Shown here: positions 45,811-61,100 of the stretch, one piece after another
Layout of the letters: every line of letters starts with the position of its first letter
Position numbering within the stretch: the first letter of the stretch is position 1
Source: Corallium rubrum
Taxonomy: Eukaryota; Cnidaria; Anthozoa; Scleralcyonacea; Coralliidae
Reading direction: 5' to 3'
NCBI GenBank assembly: GCA_964035015.1
Contig: OZ036002.1
Coordinates: forward strand, 14,966,199 to 15,030,198
DNA length: 64,000 bases
The notes under the pieces: generated by a model
What the model was told of the DNA's origin: nothing
The model's input: the letters and a program-made list of their open reading frames with translations, nothing else
Database searches by the model: none
Translations under genes and position numbers: made by a program

Positions 45811-46116
45811 TCATTTCCAAAACTCGTTCTGCGTGTTTGTCAGGTCAGGAGACCTTGGCTGAATTGTTCGCACTGCTGCGTTAACAGAGCGCAAGGCACG
45901 TTTTTACTTTCGCTGACGTCTGTGACGGCTCATTGTCCATCACAAATATTTTGTTGCCACATTCTCCCTTACCGGCAATTTCAAAAAGAATTGCAAACGA
46001 TCGACGTATAAACTGGGCAAAATAATGTAACATACATCTTTTCATATACCTCTGCACAAATAACACCTTTTCCATGCACTATAGCCACTAGTAAGTGTAA
46101 ACGCTTTCCTCCAGCA
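45811..46116 (-). pseudogene. Decayed DDE transposase fragment in each array unit (unit 1 shown)
   Basis: Three - strand frames chain into one recognisable catalytic region: GGKRLHLLVAIVHGKG then VICAEVYEKM (46116 to ~46035); YFAQFIRRSFAILFEIAGKG then NKIFVMDNEPSQTSAKV (~46035 to 45900); and VRTIQPRSPDLTNTQNEFWK (~45870 to 45814). The MDN-PSQ motif with its catalytic Asp (codon 45935-45937) and PRSPDL, normally followed by NPIEN, are signatures of the DDE_3 group of the IS630/Tc1/mariner superfamily. Here TNTQNE replaces NPIEN, frames are shifted and stops intervene, so it is inactive. The first catalytic Asp and the DNA-binding region were not found. The same relic lies at the matching offset in units 2-13. 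Confidence 0.7.
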
Positions 46117-46138
46117 ACATCTTAAAAGAGCGCTATTA

Positions 46139-46148
46139 TGACGTCATT
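46139..46148. promoter_or_regulatory. Perfect CRE-like palindrome ATGACGTCAT (once per unit)
   Basis: ATGACGTCAT is the full CREB/ATF site. It occurs ~1244 bp into every complete array unit. It may be chance within the decayed transposon, but because the array copies it, the window holds 13 identical sites. Functional use is not shown by the sequence. Confidence 0.4.
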
Positions 46149-49100
46149 AAAATAGTATGCTTATAATAATTATTATTTAAGGAGATATACTTTTGTGCAG
46201 TTGCATGCAAAGGTTCATGAAATATCATATTGTATTTCTGTATAGTTGAGGAGAAAACACTTAAGCGAAATTGCCTCTTTTTTTTTCAGACAATTAGTGA
46301 CAAAACCTCTTCGGACACATTAAATAATAATTTATTTTATAGAAAATTACATAAACATAATCCGTTGACCCCCCCCCCCTTTTCAATGTTGGTGTACAAC
46401 AAGATCATGTAGTTAGGAAGGCATGTGTAATGTAGACAGCGATACTTTGGCCACTCAACATTGAAAGGGGGGAGGGGGGAATATATCCTTTAATTAGGAG
46501 AAATGTCCGAAGGGTTTTGTCACTGATTGTCTGAAAACGAAAGGGTCTTATTTATACTACGGGTGATCCTTTCGCTGACTTTCATCTTATTATTTTAGAG
46601 ACGTTTATATGTCCAAACGTCCGAACTCCTGTTTTCACTGCGAAAACTATTTTATAAGATTTTGGTACCTGTTTATTCCATATATTTACAATGGAGGGCG
46701 GTCGCAAGGGTGTGAAACTCGGGTCAATGCAGTGTTAATAGCTCGCGTATTCAGTTTTACGTTAATAAACACGAAGCCATGAAAACAAGTAGAATATAGA
46801 TACCCCTGAACGTGTGTCATGTTGCAATAACTATGTCCCTTGCGCATCTTATCTGTACGTTTTCGGTATTGCATTTACACGTGTTGTTTAAATATGACGT
46901 AGAAGGAGAGTCTGATCTTCAAGAGTCGTCTAATTAATTGCCGACACGGTTAACGATTTACACCTATTTGAATAAAACTATTGAATATATATTAATTATG
47001 TTGAGTGTAAACCGTAAATCGTTCTCAAATTCATTAATAATTCATGAGATTTCGCTCAATCAGACAGCTCCATTCCGTAAAATACTGGTTTCTTCATCAA
47101 ACACTAACGTTTCATTTCTGTTGCTTAAACAAGAAACACGATACGATTATCCGCAAGTCCCACAACGGCGGCTCATTGGTTCATTGTCTTTCATTTGAGA
47201 AGTCATTTCCAAAACTCGTTCTGCGTGTTTGTCAGGTCAGGAGACCTTGGCTGAATTGTTCGCACTGCTGCGTTAACAGAGCGCAAGGCACGTTTTTACT
47301 TTCGCTGACGTCTGTGACGGCTCATTGTCCATCACAAATATTTTGTTGCCACATTCTCCCTTACCGGCAATTTCAAAAAGAATTGCAAACGATCGACGTA
47401 TAAACTGGGCAAAATAATGTAACATACATCTTTTCATATACCTCTGCACAAATAACACCTTTTCCATGCACTATAGCCACTAGTAAGTGTAAACGCTTTC
47501 CTCCAGCAACATCTTAAAAGAGCGCTATTATGACGTCATTAAAATAGTATGCTTATAATAATTATTATTTAAGGAGATATACTTTTGTGCAGTTGCATGC
47601 AAAGGTTCATGAAATATCATATTGTATTTCTGTATAGTTGAGGAGAAAACACTTAAGCGAAATTGCCTCTTTTTTTTTCAGACAATTAGTGACAAAACCT
47701 CTTCGGACACATTAAATAATAATTTATTTTATAGAAAATTACATAAACATAATCCGTTGACCCCCTCCCCCCCCTTTTCAATGTTGGTGTACAACAAGAT
47801 CATGTAGTTAGGAAGGCATGTGTAATGTAGACAGCGATACTTTGGCCACTCAACATTGAAAGGGGGAGGGGGGAATATATCCTTTAATTAGGAGAAATGT
47901 CCGAAGGGTTTTGTCACTGATTGTCTGAAAACGAAAGGGTCTTATTTATACTACGGGTGATCCTTTCGCTGACTTTCATCTTATTATTTTAGAGACGTTT
48001 ATATGTCCAAACGTCCGAACTCCTGTTTTCACTGCGAAAACTATTTTATAAGATTTTGGTACCTGTTTATTCCATATATTTACAATGGAGGGCGGTCGCA
48101 AGGGTGTGAAACTCGGGTCAATGCAGTGTTAATAGCTCGCGTATTCAGTTTTACGTTAATAAACACGAAGCCATGAAAACAAGTAGAATATAGATACCCC
48201 TGAACGTGTGTCATGTTGCAATAACTATGTCCCTTGCGCATCTTATCTGTACGTTTTCGGTATTGCATTTACACGTGTTGTTTAAATATGACGTAGAAGG
48301 AGAGTCTGATCTTCAAGAGTCGTCTAATTAATTGCCGACACGGTTAACGATTTACACCTATTTGAATAAAACTATTGAATATATATTAATTATGTTGAGT
48401 GTAAACCGTAAATCGTTCTCAAATTCATTAATAATTCATGAGATTTCGCTCAATCAGACAGCTCCATTCCGTAAAATACTGGTTTCTTCATCAAACACTA
48501 ACGTTTCATTTCTGTTGCTTAAACAAGAAACACGATACGATTATCCGCAAGTCCCACAACGGCGGCTCATTGGTTCATTGTCTTTCATTTGAGAAGTCAT
48601 TTCCAAAACTCGTTCTGCGTGTTTGTCAGGTCAGGAGACCTTGGCTGAATTGTTCGCACTGCTGCGTTAACAGAGCGCAAGGCACGTTTTTACTTTCGCT
48701 GACGTCTGTGACGGCTCATTGTCCATCACAAATATTTTGTTGCCACATTCTCCCTTACCGGCAATTTCAAAAAGAATTGCAAACGATCGACGTATAAACT
48801 GGGCAAAATAATGTAACATACATCTTTTCATATACCTCTGCACAAATAACACCTTTTCCATGCACTATAGCCACTAGTAAGTGTAAACGCTTTCCTCCAG
48901 CAACATCTTAAAAGAGCGCTATTATGACGTCATTAAAATAGTATGCTTATAATAATTATTATTTAAGGAGATATACTTTTGTGCAGTTGCATGCAAAGGT
49001 TCATGAAATATCATATTGTATTTCTGTATAGTTGAGGAGAAAACACTTAAGCGAAATTGCCTCTTTTTTTTTCAGACAATTAGTGACAAAACCTCTTCGG

Positions 49101-52100
49101 ACACATTAAATAATAATTTATTTTATAGAAAATTACATAAACATAATCCGTTGACCCCCTCCCCCCCCCCTTTTCAATGTTGGTGTACAACAAGATCATG
49201 TAGTTAGGAAGGCATGTGTAATGTAGACAGCGATACTTTGGCCACTCAACATTGAAAGGGGGGAGGGGGGAATATATCCTTTAATTAGGAGAAATGTCCG
49301 AAGGGTTTTGTCACTGATTGTCTGAAAACGAAAGGGTCTTATTTATACTACGGGTGATCCTTTCGCTGACTTTCATCTTATTATTTTAGAGACGTTTATA
49401 TGTCCAAACGTCCGAACTCCTGTTTTCACTGCGAAAACTATTTTATAAGATTTTGGTACCTGTTTATTCCATATATTTACAATGGAGGGCGGTCGCAAGG
49501 GTGTGAAACTCGGGTCAATGCAGTGTTAATAGCTCGCGTATTCAGTTTTACGTTAATAAACACGAAGCCATGAAAACAAGTAGAATATAGATACCCCTGA
49601 ACGTGTGTCATGTTGCAATAACTATGTCCCTTGCGCATCTTATCTGTACGTTTTCGGTATTGCATTTACACGTGTTGTTTAAATATGACGTAGAAGGAGA
49701 GTCTGATCTTCAAGAGTCGTCTAATTAATTGCCGACACGGTTAACGATTTACACCTATTTGAATAAAACTATTGAATATATATTAATTATGTTGAGTGTA
49801 AACCGTAAATCGTTCTCAAATTCATTAATAATTCATGAGATTTCGCTCAATCAGACAGCTCCATTCCGTAAAATACTGGTTTCTTCATCAAACACTAACG
49901 TTTCATTTCTGTTGCTTAAACAAGAAACACGATACGATTATCCGCAAGTCCCACAACGGCGGCTCATTGGTTCATTGTCTTTCATTTGAGAAGTCATTTC
50001 CAAAACTCGTTCTGCGTGTTTGTCAGGTCAGGAGACCTTGGCTGAATTGTTCGCACTGCTGCGTTAACAGAGCGCAAGGCACGTTTTTACTTTCGCTGAC
50101 GTCTGTGACGGCTCATTGTCCATCACAAATATTTTGTTGCCACATTCTCCCTTACCGGCAATTTCAAAAAGAATTGCAAACGATCGACGTATAAACTGGG
50201 CAAAATAATGTAACATACATCTTTTCATATACCTCTGCACAAATAACACCTTTTCCATGCACTATAGCCACTAGTAAGTGTAAACGCTTTCCTCCAGCAA
50301 CATCTTAAAAGAGCGCTATTATGACGTCATTAAAATAGTATGCTTATAATAATTATTATTTAAGGAGATATACTTTTGTGCAGTTGCATGCAAAGGTTCA
50401 TGAAATATCATATTGTATTTCTGTATAGTTGAGGAGAAAACACTTAAGCGAAATTGCCTTTTTTTTTCAGACAATTAGTGACAAAACCTCTTCGGACACA
50501 TTAAATAATAATTTATTTTATAGAAAATTACATAAACATAATCCGTTGACCCCCCCCCCCCCTTTTCAATGTTGGTGTACAACAAGATCATGTAGTTAGG
50601 AAGGCATGTGTAATGTAGACAGCGATACTTTGGCCACTCAACATTGAAAGGGGGGAGGGGGGAATATATCCTTTAATTAGGAGAAATGTCCGAAGGGTTT
50701 TGTCACTGATTGTCTGAAAACGAAAGGGTCTTATTTATACTACGGGTGATCCTTTCGCTGACTTTCATCTTATTATTTTAGAGACGTTTATATGTCCAAA
50801 CGTCCGAACTCCTGTTTTCACTGCGAAAACTATTTTATAAGATTTTGGTACCTGTTTATTCCATATATTTACAATGGAGGGCGGTCGCAAGGGTGTGAAA
50901 CTCGGGTCAATGCAGTGTTAATAGCTCGCGTATTCAGTTTTACGTTAATAAACACGAAGCCATGAAAACAAGTAGAATATAGATACCCCTGAACGTGTGT
51001 CATGTTGCAATAACTATGTCCCTTGCGCATCTTATCTGTACGTTTTCGGTATTGCATTTACACGTGTTGTTTAAATATGACGTAGAAGGAGAGTCTGATC
51101 TTCAAGAGTCGTCTAATTAATTGCCGACACGGTTAACGATTTACACCTATTTGAATAAAACTATTGAATATATATTAATTATGTTGAGTGTAAACCGTAA
51201 ATCGTTCTCAAATTCATTAATAATTCATGAGATTTCGCTCAATCAGACAGCTCCATTCCGTAAAATACTGGTTTCTTCATCAAACACTAACGTTTCATTT
51301 CTGTTGCTTAAACAAGAAACACGATACGATTATCCGCAAGTCCCACAACGGCGGCTCATTGGTTCATTGTCTTTCATTTGAGAAGTCATTTCCAAAACTC
51401 GTTCTGCGTGTTTGTCAGGTCAGGAGACCTTGGCTGAATTGTTCGCACTGCTGCGTTAACAGAGCGCAAGGCACGTTTTTACTTTCGCTGACGTCTGTGA
51501 CGGCTCATTGTCCATCACAAATATTTTGTTGCCACATTCTCCCTTACCGGCAATTTCAAAAAGAATTGCAAACGATCGACGTATAAACTGGGCAAAATAA
51601 TGTAACATACATCTTTTCATATACCTCTGCACAAATAACACCTTTTCCATGCACTATAGCCACTAGTAAGTGTAAACGCTTTCCTCCAGCAACATCTTAA
51701 AAGAGCGCTATTATGACGTCATTAAAATAGTATGCTTATAATAATTATTATTTAAGGAGATATACTTTTGTGCAGTTGCATGCAAAGGTTCATGAAATAT
51801 CATATTGTATTTCTGTATAGTTGAGGAGAAAACACTTAAGCGAAATTGCCTCTTTTTTTTTCAGACAATTAGTGACAAAACCTCTTCGGACACATTAAAT
51901 AATAATTTATTTTATAGAAAATTACATAAACATAATCCGTTGACCCCCTCCCCCCCTTTTCAATGTTGGTGTACAACAAGATCATGTAGTTAGGAAGGCA
52001 TGTGTAATGTAGACAGCGATACTTTGGCCACTCAACATTGAAAGGGGGGAGGGGGAATATATCCTTTAATTAGGAGAAATGTCCGAAGGGTTTTGTCACT

Positions 52101-55100
52101 GATTGTCTGAAAACGAAAGGGTCTTATTTATACTACGGGTGATCCTTTCGCTGACTTTCATCTTATTATTTTAGAGACGTTTATATGTCCAAACGTCCGA
52201 ACTCCTGTTTTCACTGCGAAAACTATTTTATAAGATTTTGGTACCTGTTTATTCCATATATTTACAATGGAGGGCGGTCGCAAGGGTGTGAAACTCGGGT
52301 CAATGCAGTGTTAATAGCTCGCGTATTCAGTTTTACGTTAATAAACACGAAGCCATGAAAACAAGTAGAATATAGATACCCCTGAACGTGTGTCATGTTG
52401 CAATAACTATGTCCCTTGCGCATCTTATCTGTACGTTTTCGGTATTGCATTTACACGTGTTGTTTAAATATGACGTAGAAGGAGAGTCTGATCTTCAAGA
52501 GTCGTCTAATTAATTGCCGACACGGTTAACGATTTACACCTATTTGAATAAAACTATTGAATATATATTAATTATGTTGAGTGTAAACCGTAAATCGTTC
52601 TCAAATTCATTAATAATTCATGAGATTTCGCTCAATCAGACAGCTCCATTCCGTAAAATACTGGTTTCTTCATCAAACACTAACGTTTCATTTCTGTTGC
52701 TTAAACAAGAAACACGATACGATTATCCGCAAGTCCCACAACGGCGGCTCATTGGTTCATTGTCTTTCATTTGAGAAGTCATTTCCAAAACTCGTTCTGC
52801 GTGTTTGTCAGGTCAGGAGACCTTGGCTGAATTGTTCGCACTGCTGCGTTAACAGAGCGCAAGGCACGTTTTTACTTTCGCTGACGTCTGTGACGGCTCA
52901 TTGTCCATCACAAATATTTTGTTGCCACATTCTCCCTTACCGGCAATTTCAAAAAGAATTGCAAACGATCGACGTATAAACTGGGCAAAATAATGTAACA
53001 TACATCTTTTCATATACCTCTGCACAAATAACACCTTTTCCATGCACTATAGCCACTAGTAAGTGTAAACGCTTTCCTCCAGCAACATCTTAAAAGAGCG
53101 CTATTATGACGTCATTAAAATAGTATGCTTATAATAATTATTATTTAAGGAGATATACTTTTGTGCAGTTGCATGCAAAGGTTCATGAAATATCATATTG
53201 TATTTCTGTATAGTTGAGGAGAAAACACTTAAGCGAAATTGCCTCTTTTTTTTTCAGACAATTAGTGACAAAACCTCTTCGGACACATTAAATAATAATT
53301 TATTTTATAGAAAATTACATAAACATAATCCGTTGACCCCCTCCCCCCCTTTTCAATGTTGGTGTACAACAAGATCATGTAGTTAGGAAGGCATGTGTAA
53401 TGTAGACAGCGATACTTTGGCCACTCAACATTGAAAGGGGGGAGGGGGGAATATATCCTTTAATTAGGAGAAATGTCCGAAGGGTTTTGTCACTGATTGT
53501 CTGAAAACGAAAGGGTCTTATTTATACTCACGGGTGATCCTTTCGCTGACTTTCATCTTATTATTTTAGAGACGTTTATATGTCCAAACGTCCGAACTCC
53601 TGTTTTCACTGCGAAAACTATTTTATAAGATTTTGGTACCTGTTTATTCCATATATTTACAATGGAGGGCGGTCGCAAGGGTGTGAAACTCGGGTCAATG
53701 CAGTGTTAATAGCTCGCGTATTCAGTTTTACGTTAATAAACACGAAGCCATGAAAACAAGTAGAATATAGATACCCCTGAACGTGTGTCATGTTGCAATA
53801 ACTATGTCCCTTGCGCATCTTATCTGTACGTTTTCGGTATTGCATTTACACGTGTTGTTTAAATATGACGTAGAAGGAGAGTCTGATCTTCAAGAGTCGT
53901 CTAATTAATTGCCGACACGGTTAACGATTTACACCTATTTGAATAAAACTATTGAATATATATTAATTATGTTGAGTGTAAACCGTAAATCGTTCTCAAA
54001 TTCATTAATAATTCATGAGATTTCGCTCAATCAGACAGCTCCATTCCGTAAAATACTGGTTTCTTCATCAAACACTAACGTTTCATTTCTGTTGCTTAAA
54101 CAAGAAACACGATACGATTATCCGCAAGTCCCACAACGGCGGCTCATTGGTTCATTGTCTTTCATTTGAGAAGTCATTTCCAAAACTCGTTCTGCGTGTT
54201 TGTCAGGTCAGGAGACCTTGGCTGAATTGTTCGCACTGCTGCGTTAACAGAGCGCAAGGCACGTTTTTACTTTCGCTGACGTCTGTGACGGCTCATTGTC
54301 CATCACAAATATTTTGTTGCCACATTCTCCCTTACCGGCAATTTCAAAAAGAATTGCAAACGATCGACGTATAAACTGGGCAAAATAATGTAACATACAT
54401 CTTTTCATATACCTCTGCACAAATAACACCTTTTCCATGCACTATAGCCACTAGTAAGTGTAAACGCTTTCCTCCAGCAACATCTTAAAAGAGCGCTATT
54501 ATGACGTCATTAAAATAGTATGCTTATAATAATTATTATTTAAGGAGATATACTTTTGTGCAGTTGCATGCAAAGGTTCATGAAATATCATATTGTATTT
54601 CTGTATAGTTGAGGAGAAAACACTTAAGCGAAATTGCCTCTTTTTTTTTCAGACAATTAGTGACAAAACCTCTTCGGACACATTAAATAATAATTTATTT
54701 TATAGAAAATTACATAAACATAATCCGTTGACCCCCCCCCCCCCTTTTCAATGTTGGTGTACAACAAGATCATGTAGTTAGGAAGGCATGTGTAATGTAG
54801 ACAGCGATACTTTGGCCACTCAACATTGAAAGGGGGGAGGGGGAATATATCCTTTAATTAGGAGAAATGTCCGAAGGGTTTTGTCACTGATTGTCTGAAA
54901 ACGAAAGGGTCTTATTTATACTACGGGTGATCCTTTCGCTGACTTTCATCTTATTATTTTAGAGACGTTTATATGTCCAAACGTCCGAACTCCTGTTTTC
55001 ACTGCGAAAACTATTTTATAAGATTTTGGTACCTGTTTATTCCATATATTTACAATGGAGGGCGGTCGCAAGGGTGTGAAACTCGGGTCAATGCAGTGTT

Positions 55101-58100
55101 AATAGCTCGCGTATTCAGTTTTACGTTAATAAACACGAAGCCATGAAAACAAGTAGAATATAGATACCCCTGAACGTGTGTCATGTTGCAATAACTATGT
55201 CCCTTGCGCATCTTATCTGTACGTTTTCGGTATTGCATTTACACGTGTTGTTTAAATATGACGTAGAAGGAGAGTCTGATCTTCAAGAGTCGTCTAATTA
55301 ATTGCCGACACGGTTAACGATTTACACCTATTTGAATAAAACTATTGAATATATATTAATTATGTTGAGTGTAAACCGTAAATCGTTCTCAAATTCATTA
55401 ATAATTCATGAGATTTCGCTCAATCAGACAGCTCCATTCCGTAAAATACTGGTTTCTTCATCAAACACTAACGTTTCATTTCTGTTGCTTAAACAAGAAA
55501 CACGATACGATTATCCGCAAGTCCCACAACGGCGGCTCATTGGTTCATTGTCTTTCATTTGAGAAGTCATTTCCAAAACTCGTTCTGCGTGTTTGTCAGG
55601 TCAGGAGACCTTGGCTGAATTGTTCGCACTGCTGCGTTAACAGAGCGCAAGGCACGTTTTTACTTTCGCTGACGTCTGTGACGGCTCATTGTCCATCACA
55701 AATATTTTGTTGCCACATTCTCCCTTACCGGCAATTTCAAAAAGAATTGCAAACGATCGACGTATAAACTGGGCAAAATAATGTAACATACATCTTTTCA
55801 TATACCTCTGCACAAATAACACCTTTTCCATGCACTATAGCCACTAGTAAGTGTAAACGCTTTCCTCCAGCAACATCTTAAAAGAGCGCTATTATGACGT
55901 CATTAAAATAGTATGCTTATAATAATTATTATTTAAGGAGATATACTTTTGTGCAGTTGCATGCAAAGGTTCATGAAATATCATATTGTATTTCTGTATA
56001 GTTGAGGAGAAAACACTTAAGCGAAATTGCTCTTTTTTTTTCAGACAATTAGTGACAAAACCTCTTCGGACACATTAAATAATAATTTATTTTATAGAAA
56101 ATTACATAAACATAATCCGTTGACCCCCTCCCCCCCTTTTCAATGTTGGTGTACAACAAGATCATGTAGTTAGGAAGGCATGTGTAATGTAGACAGCGAT
56201 ACTTTGGCCACTCAACATTGAAAGGGGGGAGGGGGAATATATCCTTTAATTAGGAGAAATGTCCGAAGGGTTTTGTCACTGATTGTCTGAAAACGAAAGG
56301 GTCTTATTTATACTACGGGTGATCCTTTCGCTGACTTTCATCTTATTATTTTAGAGACGTTTATATGTCCAAACGTCCGAACTCCTGTTTTCACTGCGAA
56401 AACTATTTTATAAGATTTTGGTACCTGTTTATTCCATATATTTACAATGGAGGGCGGTCGCAAGGGTGTGAAACTCGGGTCAATGCAGTGTTAATAGCTC
56501 GCGTATTCAGTTTTACGTTAATAAACACGAAGCCATGAAAACAAGTAGAATATAGATACCCCTGAACGTGTGTCATGTTGCAATAACTATGTCCCTTGCG
56601 CATCTTATCTGTACGTTTTCGGTATTGCATTTACACGTGTTGTTTAAATATGACGTAGAAGGAGAGTCTGATCTTCAAGAGTCGTCTAATTAATTGCCGA
56701 CACGGTTAACGATTTACACCTATTTGAATAAAACTATTGAATATATATTAATTATGTTGAGTGTAAACCGTAAATCGTTCTCAAATTCATTAATAATTCA
56801 TGAGATTTCGCTCAATCAGACAGCTCCATTCCGTAAAATACTGGTTTCTTCATCAAACACTAACGTTTCATTTCTGTTGCTTAAACAAGAAACACGATAC
56901 GATTATCCGCAAGTCCCACAACGGCGGCTCATTGGTTCATTGTCTTTCATTTGAGAAGTCATTTCCAAAACTCGTTCTGCGTGTTTGTCAGGTCAGGAGA
57001 CCTTGGCTGAATTGTTCGCACTGCTGCGTTAACAGAGCGCAAGGCACGTTTTTACTTTCGCTGACGTCTGTGACGGCTCATTGTCCATCACAAATATTTT
57101 GTTGCCACATTCTCCCTTACCGGCAATTTCAAAAAGAATTGCAAACGATCGACGTATAAACTGGGCAAAATAATGTAACATACATCTTTTCATATACCTC
57201 TGCACAAATAACACCTTTTCCATGCACTATAGCCACTAGTAAGTGTAAACGCTTTCCTCCAGCAACATCTTAAAAGAGCGCTATTATGACGTCATTAAAA
57301 TAGTATGCTTATAATAATTATTATTTAAGGAGATATACTTTTGTGCAGTTGCATGCAAAGGTTCATGAAATATCATATTGTATTTCTGTATAGTTGAGGA
57401 GAAAACACTTAAGCGAAATTGCCTCTTTTTTTTTTCAGACAATTAGTGACAAAACCTCTTCGGACACATTAAATAATAATTTATTTTATAGAAAATTACA
57501 TAAACATAATCCGTTGACCCCCTCCCCCCCCTTTTCAATGTTGGTGTACAACAAGATCATGTAGTTAGGAAGGCATGTGTAATGTAGACAGCGATACTTT
57601 GGCCACTCAACATTGAAAGGGGGAGGGGGGAATATATCCTTTAATTAGGAGAAATGTCCGAAGGGTTTTGTCACTGATTGTCTGAAAACGAAAGGGTCTT
57701 ATTTATACTACGGGTGATCCTTTCGCTGACTTTCATCTTATTATTTTAGAGACGTTTATATGTCCAAACGTCCGAACTCCTGTTTTCACTGCGAAAACTA
57801 TTTTATAAGATTTTGGTACCTGTTTATTCCATATATTTACAATGGAGGGCGGTCGCAAGGGTGTGAAACTCGGGTCAATGCAGTGTTAATAGCTCGCGTA
57901 TTCAGTTTTACGTTAATAAACACGAAGCCATGAAAACAAGTAGAATATAGATACCCCTGAACGTGTGTCATGTTGCAATAACTATGTCCCTTGCGCATCT
58001 TATCTGTACGTTTTCGGTATTGCATTTACACGTGTTGTTTAAATATGACGTAGAAGGAGAGTCTGATCTTCAAGAGTCGTCTAATTAATTGCCGACACGG

Positions 58101-61100
58101 TTAACGATTTACACCTATTTGAATAAAACTATTGAATATATATTAATTATGTTGAGTGTAAACCGTAAATCGTTCTCAAATTCATTAATAATTCATGAGA
58201 TTTCGCTCAATCAGACAGCTCCATTCCGTAAAATACTGGTTTCTTCATCAAACACTAACGTTTCATTTCTGTTGCTTAAACAAGAAACACGATACGATTA
58301 TCCGCAAGTCCCACAACGGCGGCTCATTGGTTCATTGTCTTTCATTTGAGAAGTCATTTCCAAAACTCGTTCTGCGTGTTTGTCAGGTCAGGAGACCTTG
58401 GCTGAATTGTTCGCACTGCTGCGTTAACAGAGCGCAAGGCACGTTTTTACTTTCGCTGACGTCTGTGACGGCTCATTGTCCATCACAAATATTTTGTTGC
58501 CACATTCTCCCTTACCGGCAATTTCAAAAAGAATTGCAAACGATCGACGTATAAACTGGGCAAAATAATGTAACATACATCTTTTCATATACCTCTGCAC
58601 AAATAACACCTTTTCCATGCACTATAGCCACTAGTAAGTGTAAACGCTTTCCTCCAGCAACATCTTAAAAGAGCGCTATTATGACGTCATTAAAATAGTA
58701 TGCTTATAATAATTATTATTTAAGGAGATATACTTTTGTGCAGTTGCATGCAAAGGTTCATGAAATATCATATTGTATTTCTGTATAGTTGAGGAGAAAA
58801 CACTTAAGCGAAATTGCCTCTTTTTTTTTCAGACAATTAGTGACAAAACCTCTTCGGACACATTAAATAATAATTTATTTTATAGAAAATTACATAAACA
58901 TAATCCGTTGACCCCCTCCCCCCCTTTTCAATGTTGGTGTACAACAAGATCATGTAGTTAGGAAGGCATGTGTAATGTAGACAGCGATACTTTGGCCACT
59001 CAACATTGAAAGGGGGAGGGGGGAATATATCCTTTAATTAGGAGAAATGTCCGAAGGGTTTTGTCACTGATTGTCTGAAAACGAAAGGGTCTTATTTATA
59101 CTACGGGTGATCCTTTCGCTGACTTTCATCTTATTATTTTAGAGACGTTTATATGTCCAAACGTCCGAACTCCTGTTTTCACTGCGAAAACTATTTTATA
59201 AGATTTTGGTACCTGTTTATTCCATATATTTACAATGGAGGGCGGTCGCAAGGGTGTGAAACTCGGGTCAATGCAGTGTTAATAGCTCGCGTATTCAGTT
59301 TTACGTTAATAAACACGAAGCCATGAAAACAAGTAGAATATAGATACCCCTGAACGTGTGTCATGTTGCAATAACTATGTCCCTTGCGCATCTTATCTGT
59401 ACGTTTTCGGTATTGCATTTACACGTGTTGTTTAAATATGACGTAGAAGGAGAGTCTGATCTTCAAGAGTCGTCTAATTAATTGCCGACACGGTTAACGA
59501 TTTACACCTATTTGAATAAAACTATTGAATATATATTAATTATGTTGAGTGTAAACCGTAAATCGTTCTCAAATTCATTAATAATTCATGAGATTTCGCT
59601 CAATCAGACAGCTCCATTCCGTAAAATACTGGTTTCTTCATCAAACACTAACGTTTCATTTCTGTTGCTTAAACAAGAAACACGATACGATTATCCGCAA
59701 GTCCCACAACGGCGGCTCATTGGTTCATTGTCTTTCATTTGAGAAGTCATTTCCAAAACTCGTTCTGCGTGTTTGTCAGGTCAGGAGACCTTGGCTGAAT
59801 TGTTCGCACTGCTGCGTTAACAGAGCGCAAGGCACGTTTTTACTTTCGCTGACGTCTGTGACGGCTCATTGTCCATCACAAATATTTTGTTGCCACATTC
59901 TCCCTTACCGGCAATTTCAAAAAGAATTGCAAACGATCGACGTATAAACTGGGCAAAATAATGTAACATACATCTTTTCATATACCTCTGCACAAATAAC
60001 ACCTTTTCCATGCACTATAGCCACTAGTAAGTGTAAACGCTTTCCTCCAGCAACATCTTAAAAGAGCGCTATTATGACGTCATTAAAATAGTATGCTTAT
60101 AATAATTATTATTTAAGGAGATATACTTTTGTGCAGTTGCATGCAAAGGTTCATGAAATATCATATTGTATTTCTGTATAGTTGAGGAGAAAACACTTAA
60201 GCGAAATTGCCTCTTTTTTTTTCAGACAATTAGTGACAAAACCTCTTCGGACACATTAAATAATAATTTATTTTATAGAAAATTACATAAACATAATCCG
60301 TTGACCCCCTCCCCCCCCCTTTTCAATGTTGGTGTACAACAAGATCATGTAGTTAGGAAGGCATGTGTAATGTAGACAGCGATACTTTGGCCACTCAACA
60401 TTGAAAGGGGGGAGGGGGGAATATATCCTTTAATTAGGAGAAATGTCCGAAGGGTTTTGTCACTGATTGTCTGAAAACGAAAGGGTCTTATTTATACTCA
60501 CGGGTGATCCTTTCGCTGACTTTCATCTTATTATTTTAGAGACGTTTATATGTCCAAACGTCCGAACTCCTGTTTTCACTGCGAAAACTATTTTATAAGA
60601 TTTTGGTACCTGTTTATTCCATATATTTACAATGGAGGGCGGTCGCAAGGGTGTGAAACTCGGGTCAATGCAGTGTTAATAGCTCGCGTATTCAGTTTTA
60701 CGTTAATAAACACGAAGCCATGAAAACAAGTAGAATATAGATACCCCTGAACGTGTGTCATGTTGCAATAACTATGTCCCTTGCGCATCTTATCTGTACG
60801 TTTTCGGTATTGCATTTACACGTGTTGTTTAAATATGACGTAGAAGGAGAGTCTGATCTTCAAGAGTCGTCTAATTAATTGCCGACACGGTTAACGATTT
60901 ACACCTATTTGAATAAAACTATTGAATATATATTAATTATGTTGAGTGTAAACCGTAAATCGTTCTCAAATTCATTAATAATTCATGAGATTTCGCTCAA
61001 TCAGACAGCTCCATTCCGTAAAATACTGGTTTCTTCATCAAACACTAACGTTTCATTTCTGTTGCTTAAACAAGAAACACGATACGATTATCCGCAAGTC

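Noticed and set aside
45546..46011. 86- and 119-codon open frames repeated in every satellite unit as a tandem gene family
   Set aside because: They are conserved only because the units are nearly identical, they overlap each other, show no domain, and lie antisense to a recognisable transposase relic.
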